NCBI GenBank assembly: GCA_900540335.1
Contig: UQFC01000017.1
Location: 1-36,829 of the forward strand
DNA length: 36,829 nucleotides
Source: an uncultured Clostridium sp.
GTDB taxonomy: Bacteria; Bacillota; Clostridia; Lachnospirales; Lachnospiraceae
Direction: 5' to 3'
Translations under genes and position numbers: made by a program
The notes under the pieces: model-generated
Told to the model about the DNA's origin: nothing
Seen by the model: only the letters and a program-made list of their open reading frames with translations
The model's database searches: none
Part shown: piece by piece, positions 31,963 to 36,829 of the stretch
How the letters are laid out: each line of letters begins with the position of its first letter
How positions within the stretch are numbered: position 1 is the first letter of the stretch

Positions 31963-34341
31963 TTACATCATTCCTGCAATCCCGTAAACTGCCAGAGCTG
32001 CAATCCATGCCAGAACGCACTGGCCAATCACCATAGCCACTGCCCATTTGCCGCCCAGCTCCCGCTTTACCGATGCAATCGCTGCAACGCAGGGAGTGTA
32101 CAGCAGACAGAATACCAGAAGAGAAGCAGCTCCTGCCATCGACAGAATGCTGTGCAGAGCCTCTGTACTGCCAAACAGCACAGTCAGAGAAGATACCACG
32201 CTCTCCTTTGCCATAAATCCGGAAATCAGGGCTGTTACAATCCGCCAGTCTCCAAAGCCTACCGGTGCAAACAGCGGAGCCAGCCATCCTGCTGCCAGAG
32301 CAAGAATACTGTTATGAGAATCTGATACCATATTCAGTCCTGTGTCAAAATTCTGCAAAAACCAGATGGCAATGGTTGCAAGAAAGATAACGGTAAAAGC
32401 CCTCTGCAGGAAATCCTTCGCCTTATCCCATAAAAGATGAAGCACGTTTCCTGCCCCCGGCATACGGTAGTTGGGCAGCTCCATAACAAACGGCACTGCC
32501 TCTCCCTTAAAGGCTGTTTTCTTGAAAATCAAAGCCATAATAATTCCCATAATAATTCCAAACAGATAAAGCCCAATCATCACCAATGCTCCATGCTGCG
32601 GGAAAAATGCCGCTGTAAAAAATGCATAAATGGGAAGCTTCGCCGTACAGCTCATGAAGGGCGTCAGAAGAATGGTCATTTTTCTGTCCCGCTCAGAGGG
32701 AAGAGTCCGGCTTGCCATAACTCCCGGCACAGTACAGCCAAATCCAATCAGCATTGGCACAATACTTCTTCCGGAAAGTCCCAGCTTTCTCAGAAGCTTA
32801 TCCATAATAAAGGCAACGCGGGCCATATATCCGCTGTCTTCCAGAAGAGACAGGAAGAAGAACAGGGTTACAATAATCGGCAGGAAGCTCAGTACGCCGC
32901 CAACGCCGTTAAATATGCCGTCGATCACCAGAGAATGAACCACTTCATTCACCTGCGCCGCCTGCATGGCCTGATCCACCGCATCTGTCAGTGCTGTGAT
33001 ACCCGACTCCAAAATGCCCTGGAAAAGTGCTCCAATCACATTAAAGGTCAGCCAAAATACCAGACCCATAATTCCAATAAACGCAGGAATTCCCGTATAT
33101 TTTCCCGTAAGGAACTGGTCAATCCTTCTGCTTCTGGTCCTCTCCCTGCTTTCTCTTGGCTTGACCACTCCCTCACTGCACACATCTTCAATATAATCAA
33201 ACCGCATCTGAGCCACTGCTGCCGCCCGATCCATGCCAGTTTCTTCCTCTGTCTGCCTGGAAATTTCCTCCAGAATCATGGCTTCCTTATCTGTCAGCTT
33301 TAGCTGCTCCAGAATCTTCGGATCTCCCTCCATAACCTTGCTTCCTGCAAACCGGACCGGAATCTCCGCCTGAGCGGCATGATCCTCAATCAAATGCATC
33401 ACTGCATGGATTCCTCTGTGAATCCCCTCTTCCCGCTTGCAAAAATCAATCTCCAGGGGACGCTCCTGATACCGGGCCACATGAAGCGCATGGCGAATCA
33501 GCTCCTCGATTCCCTCGCCCTTGGCCGCAGAAATGGGAATTACCGGGACTCCAAGAGCCTCCTCCATTTCATTCACCTTGACAGAACCGCCGTTTTCCCG
33601 CAGCTCATCCATCATATTCAAAGCCACAACCATGGGAATCTCCAGCTCAAGCAGCTGCATGGTCAGATACAGATTCCGTTCAATATTCGTGGCATCCACA
33701 ATATTGATAATGCCTCTGGGCTTTTCCCGGATAACAAATTCTCTTGTTACAATTTCCTCGCTGCTGTAGGGAGACATGGAATAAATTCCGGGCAAATCCG
33801 TAATCAATGTATTTTCATGACCGCGGATCACTCCGTCCTTCCGATCCACCGTAACTCCCGGGAAATTTCCCACATGCTGCTTGGAACCGGTCAGCTGATT
33901 AAACAGTGTAGTTTTTCCGCAGTTCTGGTTTCCCACCAGCGCAAAGGTCAAAACCTCGCTGTCCGGCAAAGGTTTTTCCTCTTTTCGATTGTGGAACTTT
34001 CCGTCCTCACCGTATCCCGGATGAAGCTTCTCTTTCTTTTGAGAATTTTTCCAGTTTTCTCTCGCTTTCAGCGACTTTTCCTTCTCCTCCGGCTCTTCAG
34101 AATGCTCCCGGGCCTCGTGAGGTTCGCTGATCTCAATATTTTCTGCATCCTCCAGACGAATCGTCAGTTCATAGCCGTGAATGCGCAGCTCAATGGGGTC
34201 ACCCATCGGCGCATATTTGACAACGGTTACTTCCGTTCCCTGAATCAGGCCCATATCCAGAAAGTGCTGGCGCAGCGCACCGCTTCCGCCTACTGCAAAT
34301 ATGGTCGCTGTCCTTCCAATCTGCAATTCACTTAATTTCAT
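31963..34341 (-). CDS. feoB: FeoA-FeoB fusion, ferrous iron transporter
   Basis: A 792-residue protein joining two Feo parts. Residues 1-75 are an SH3-like FeoA domain (MKLSELQIG ... DMGLIQGTEV). A charged linker (about 76-128) leads to the FeoB G domain with G1 GNQNCGKTT (137-145), G3 DLPGIYSM and G4 NMMD, then a helical region and the membrane domain with gate-type motifs (PMLIGFGCTVPGVMASR, LTPFMSCTAKLPIYAFF). It imports Fe2+ across the membrane. The ATG at 34341 matches the usual FeoA start and has AGAGGAT upstream. It is convergent with the DctP-like gene. Confidence 0.93.
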   Translation of the reverse strand: MKLSELQIGRTATIFAVGGSGALRQHFLDMGLIQGTEVTVVKYAPMGDPIELRIHGYELTIRLEDAENIEISEPHEAREHSEEPEEKEKSLKARENWKNSQKKEKLHPGYGEDGKFHNRKEEKPLPDSEVLTFALVGNQNCGKTTLFNQLTGSKQHVGNFPGVTVDRKDGVIRGHENTLITDLPGIYSMSPYSSEEIVTREFVIREKPRGIINIVDATNIERNLYLTMQLLELEIPMVVALNMMDELRENGGSVKVNEMEEALGVPVIPISAAKGEGIEELIRHALHVARYQERPLEIDFCKREEGIHRGIHAVMHLIEDHAAQAEIPVRFAGSKVMEGDPKILEQLKLTDKEAMILEEISRQTEEETGMDRAAAVAQMRFDYIEDVCSEGVVKPRESRERTRSRRIDQFLTGKYTGIPAFIGIMGLVFWLTFNVIGALFQGILESGITALTDAVDQAMQAAQVNEVVHSLVIDGIFNGVGGVLSFLPIIVTLFFFLSLLEDSGYMARVAFIMDKLLRKLGLSGRSIVPMLIGFGCTVPGVMASRTLPSERDRKMTILLTPFMSCTAKLPIYAFFTAAFFPQHGALVMIGLYLFGIIMGIIMALIFKKTAFKGEAVPFVMELPNYRMPGAGNVLHLLWDKAKDFLQRAFTVIFLATIAIWFLQNFDTGLNMVSDSHNSILALAAGWLAPLFAPVGFGDWRIVTALISGFMAKESVVSSLTVLFGSTEALHSILSMAGAASLLVFCLLYTPCVAAIASVKRELGGKWAVAMVIGQCVLAWIAALAVYGIAGMM

Positions 34342-34360
34342 GCTTCTTATCCTCTCCATA

Positions 34361-34374
34361 TTAGTCTTGTCTAA
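34361..34374. promoter_or_regulatory. Metal-repressor-like box at the feo promoter
   Basis: TTAGTCTTGTCTAA is an inverted repeat (TTAG, six bases, CTAA) resembling DtxR/IdeR-family iron boxes. It lies just downstream of the predicted transcription start of feoB, where a bound repressor would block transcription. Confidence 0.5.
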
Positions 34375-34386
34375 CTTTGCGTTTTT

Positions 34387-34415
34387 ACTATACGATAAAT
34401 GAGAAAAAAAGTCAA
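34387..34415 (-). promoter_or_regulatory. Promoter of the feo gene
   Basis: On the minus strand TTGACT (34415-34410) and TATAGT (34392-34387) are separated by exactly 17 bases, 46 bases before the feoB start. A close match to the housekeeping promoter consensus. Confidence 0.72.
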
Positions 34416-34508
34416 TAAAAACATGGAACAGTTCTTCAAATCAGCTATCGTTCAACCATATATCTGTCTGCCTGTTTACCTCGGAGAAGAAGCCTCTGGA
34501 ATTTTATC

Positions 34509-35507
34509 TTACAATCTCATTTTGTCAGACACACTTTCTCGAATAACCAGTTTATTTTCCAGTTCCAGATCCGATGGTCTTACGCCGCTCTCCATATATC
34601 TAAGAAGCATTTCTGCACCTTCTGCCGCAATCTGGCTTGCATTTCTCTCCACAGTTGTCAGCTGAAGATCCGCATATCTCGGCAGTTCCAGATTATCAAA
34701 ACCAACCAGAGAAATATCCTGAGGAACCCTGATTCCCCGTCTGGCAAAAGCATTCTTTGCAGCCACTGCCATTTCATCATTAAAACACAGAATCGCCGTA
34801 AGATTTGGATGCTCATCCACAAGCTGATTGGCAGCTAAATACCCGCTGTTGTATCGGTAATTTCCATGAACTACCGGAAACTGATGAATCGAATATCCCC
34901 GTTTTCGTACTGCCTGAATCCATCCCTGATGTCGAAAAATAGTTGCCTCCAGATTCGGCGGCCCCTCAATAATTCCAATATTTCGATGTCCGTGATCCAA
35001 CAAATATCCCATTGCTTTTTCCATTCCTCTTGCTTCATTTGTCGTAACTACCGGAATATCAATCGGAACCCGGCGTCCAATCGCCACCATAGGTATCTGA
35101 AAGGCAAAGGCCTCTTCCAGAAAATCCAGATCCTGATCTCTTTGTGACATAATCAAAAGCCCATCGTACTGACTGGGATTCAGACTCCCCGGTTCATGCA
35201 AATCAATTCCTTTTACCACAATCTGATAACGGCTCCCGATAACCCCGTAAACTCCTGTCAGAACACTGTGCAGTACATACGGAGATGTAGCTGTACTGAT
35301 GCTGGAAAAATACAAACCGATAATATGAGATTTCGAATGCCGCAAATGAAGTGCTGCCTGGTTAGGCATATATCCCATCGATTCAGCCAGCGCAATAATC
35401 TCTTCTTTCTTTTTTGCATTCACAGGGCCATTCCCGGTCAGAGCCCGGGATACCATGGAACGGGATACTCCCGCCCTTTGCGCAATATCTGTAATAGTAA
35501 CAGCCAA
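34509..35507 (-). CDS. LacI-family transcriptional regulator
   Basis: A 332-residue LacI-type repressor. The N-terminal HTH is VTITDIAQRAGVSRSMVSRAL, followed by the hinge helix (PNQAALHLRHSKS) and a periplasmic-binding-protein-like ligand domain (IIGLYFSSIS ... VVTTNEARG ... LCFNDEMAVAAKNAF ... VGFDNLELPRYADLQLTTVERN). The start is TTG with GGAG 8 bases upstream. It is divergent from a sugar-binding lipoprotein gene and a near-perfect LacI-type operator sits over its own promoter, so autorepression and control of the sugar transporter are likely. The inducer is unknown; a pectin oligosaccharide is a guess from the pectinase nearby. Confidence 0.92.
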   Translation of the reverse strand: MAVTITDIAQRAGVSRSMVSRALTGNGPVNAKKKEEIIALAESMGYMPNQAALHLRHSKSHIIGLYFSSISTATSPYVLHSVLTGVYGVIGSRYQIVVKGIDLHEPGSLNPSQYDGLLIMSQRDQDLDFLEEAFAFQIPMVAIGRRVPIDIPVVTTNEARGMEKAMGYLLDHGHRNIGIIEGPPNLEATIFRHQGWIQAVRKRGYSIHQFPVVHGNYRYNSGYLAANQLVDEHPNLTAILCFNDEMAVAAKNAFARRGIRVPQDISLVGFDNLELPRYADLQLTTVERNASQIAAEGAEMLLRYMESGVRPSDLELENKLVIRESVSDKMRL

Positions 35508-35578
35508 TTGATTTTCTCCTTTCCTTCTCCAACAGGACAGACTAATAATATTAAAATCATTATACCATAAAAAACTTT

Positions 35579-35596
35579 AGTGAAACGGATTTCACT
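35579..35596. promoter_or_regulatory. LacI/CcpA-type operator over the lacI promoter
   Basis: AGTGAAACGGATTTCACT is an 18-bp dyad (AGTGAAA and TTTCACT) and matches 13 of 14 catabolite-response positions. It lies at the -35 region of the lacI gene. Either the encoded LacI protein or CcpA may bind it. Confidence 0.68.
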
Positions 35597-35788
35597 TTTT
35601 ATTTTAAAAACAATAAATAATACACAATATATTTCCTTTAAATCTCAAATATTTTGCTTTTTACGTGATAAAATATAACAAATTCATGTTTTTATCCAGA
35701 ATATATAGTGTACTATGTATATAATTCTATGTTTTTTTTATTTACTTTTACCCTTTTCCTGTTTTGAAAAATATGTTAGAAAAATACT

Positions 35789-35803
35789 ATCAATTACGTT
35801 GAT
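35789..35803. promoter_or_regulatory. Dyad before the solute-binding protein gene
   Basis: ATCAA, TTACG, TTGAT: a 5-bp inverted repeat with a central CG side, 18 bases before the binding-protein start. A position for a repressor operator; sequence differs from the 35579 site. Confidence 0.35.
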
Positions 35804-35821
35804 TCAGAAGGGAGAATATTT

Positions 35822-36829
35822 ATGAAAAAGAGAACAAAACAGGTAATTTCTTTCAGTATCGCGTCTGTTATGGGACTTTCTCTGACTGCTTGCGGCGGAA
35901 CGCAGACAGAATCACCTCAGACCACATCTGCTGAAACAAAGGCCGAAGCAACTCAGGGATCTGCAGAAACCACTGATTCCGGCGAGCCCGTAACCATTCG
36001 TTTCTGCTGGTGGGGAGGCGACTCCCGTCATGCTGCTACAGAAAAAGCAGTACAGGCTTTTATGGAAAAATATCCTAATATTACCGTAGAATGTGAATAC
36101 GGAGCATGGACCGGTTGGGAGGAAAAACAGTCCTTAAGTATCCTGAGCGGCGACTGTGCTGATGTGCTTCAGCTTGGTTCTAACTGGGTTCATGATTACT
36201 CTAAAGGCGGAGAATCTTTCCTTGATCTGTACCAGTACAGCGATATCATCGATTTAACCCAGTTCCCGGAAGACAAATTAAAAGAGGATGAGGTAAATGG
36301 AAAGCTGATGGCAATTCCGATTTCTCTGACTGGCCGTCTGTTCTATTGGAATAAAACAACCTTCGATGAGATCGGTGTTCCCATTCCTACTGACGAAGAA
36401 TCTCTAATGGCTGCCGGAGCCGCTTTTAAAGCATATAATGAAGATTATTATCCCCTTGCCCTGGGTGAATACGACAGAATGATTTTTATGGTTTATTATC
36501 TGGAATCTAAATACGGAAAAGACTGGGTAACTGACGGAAAAATGAATTATACAGAAGCAGAAATACAAGAGGGCCTGGAATTCATGAACAGATTGGAAGC
36601 AGAACACGTTATTCCATCTATTGCTACAATCAACGGCGATATGTCTGACTCCCTGGATAAAAACGCAAAATGGATTGATGGAAAATACGCTGGCTTAATG
36701 GAATGGGATTCCGCTGTTACTAAAGTAAAAGATGCTATGGAAGGCAGTGTAAATAAACCGAATCAGGAATTCGTTATCGGTGACTTCATCAAATTCGGTG
36801 AATACCAGGGCGGCTTCACCAAACGTTCT
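35822..36829 (+). CDS. Sugar ABC transporter substrate-binding lipoprotein (partial)
   Basis: At least 336 residues, cut by the window end. A lipoprotein signal peptide ends at TACGG (Cys22), followed by a Thr/Ser/Glu-rich linker. From residue about 58 it is a family 1 extracellular solute-binding protein: VTIRFCWWGGDSRH, AFMEKYPNITVECEYG, GDCADVLQLGSNWV, and PISLTGRLFYWNKTTFDEIG. The tryptophan-rich start is typical of oligosaccharide binders. GGGAG is 8 bases before the ATG. Permease genes should follow outside the window. LacI divergence and the pectinase in the same region suggest galacturonide-type substrates, not proven. Confidence 0.9.
   Translation, partial: MKKRTKQVISFSIASVMGLSLTACGGTQTESPQTTSAETKAEATQGSAETTDSGEPVTIRFCWWGGDSRHAATEKAVQAFMEKYPNITVECEYGAWTGWEEKQSLSILSGDCADVLQLGSNWVHDYSKGGESFLDLYQYSDIIDLTQFPEDKLKEDEVNGKLMAIPISLTGRLFYWNKTTFDEIGVPIPTDEESLMAAGAAFKAYNEDYYPLALGEYDRMIFMVYYLESKYGKDWVTDGKMNYTEAEIQEGLEFMNRLEAEHVIPSIATINGDMSDSLDKNAKWIDGKYAGLMEWDSAVTKVKDAMEGSVNKPNQEFVIGDFIKFGEYQGGFTKRS

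Larger units (their letters stand above)
35508..35821. other. Divergent control region between lacI and the binding protein
   Basis: This 314-base AT-rich gap holds the lacI promoter (minus-strand TATAAT at 35564-35559), the operator at 35579-35596 and a second dyad at 35789-35803. No gene or RNA structure was recognised in the middle. Confidence 0.6.

Noticed and set aside
32437..34335. Long plus-strand frames (288 and 318 codons)
   Set aside because: Antisense to the FeoA-FeoB fusion; His/Gln-rich composition typical of a shadow frame.

Overview
The window looks like a chromosomal segment from a gut Clostridia (Lachnospiraceae-type) bacterium. Most predicted starts have strong AGGAGG-type ribosome binding sites. 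The gene content is typical of that group: selenium accessory genes, an ECF sigma/RsiV pair, a YesMN-type two-component system, a pectinase lipoprotein and a FeoA-FeoB fusion. The chromosomal genes are moderately GC-rich. The stretch from about 12.3 to 20.2 kb is visibly AT-rich and is an integrated mobile element.

Layout. (1) 36-3992: a selenium-metabolism accessory locus. It has a LysR regulator and a cysteine-desulfurase-family enzyme on the minus strand, and a divergent yedE, TusA/YedF-like and DUF3343 operon on the plus strand. (2) 4131-6795: a MATE exporter and a Suppressor-of-Fused domain protein. (3) 6825-8510: an ECF sigma factor with an RsiV-like anti-sigma factor, plus a near-perfect ECF promoter upstream of the sigma gene. 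(4) 8554-10472: a decayed zinc alcohol dehydrogenase and a solitary shikimate dehydrogenase. (5) 10587-12281 and 20225-25844: a PrpR-type regulator and a sugar-acid operon (DUF1537 kinase, LarA-family nickel racemase, glycerate kinase, KdgT permease, PdxA-family dehydrogenase). These two parts are split by the element, and both genes facing it have lost their 5' ends.

(6) 12283-20224: the element. Nearly all genes are on the minus strand, starting from a promoter near 19.8 kb. In order of transcription: a transcription attenuator with a possible 12-residue leader peptide, a PC4/YdbC-type ssDNA-binding protein, a 41-residue protein, a putative replication initiator, small proteins including a DUF5681 protein, an excisionase-like protein, an HNH nuclease, a Cys-containing small protein, a serine recombinase and a tyrosine integrase. 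A ribbon-helix-helix gene and a membrane protein lie at the left end. No conjugation, capsid or portal genes are visible. The content suggests a small element that replicates through single-stranded DNA, possibly a phage satellite or a mobilizable element.

(7) 26022-31920: a GH28 pectinase lipoprotein with Ig-like and SLH-like C-terminal parts, then a histidine kinase, an AraC-type response regulator and a TRAP-type solute-binding protein without permease genes. (8) 31963-34341: FeoA-FeoB ferrous iron transporter with a metal-repressor-like box. (9) 34509-36829: a LacI regulator and a divergent sugar ABC-transporter binding lipoprotein that runs off the window.

The likely working units are sigma factor with RsiV (cell envelope stress, by homology lysozyme), the two-component system with the DctP-like protein (extracellular sensing), and LacI with the binding protein and perhaps the pectinase (pectin oligosaccharide use). 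The sugar-acid operon is probably impaired because its first kinase is decapitated. I see no tRNA, rRNA or CRISPR array.
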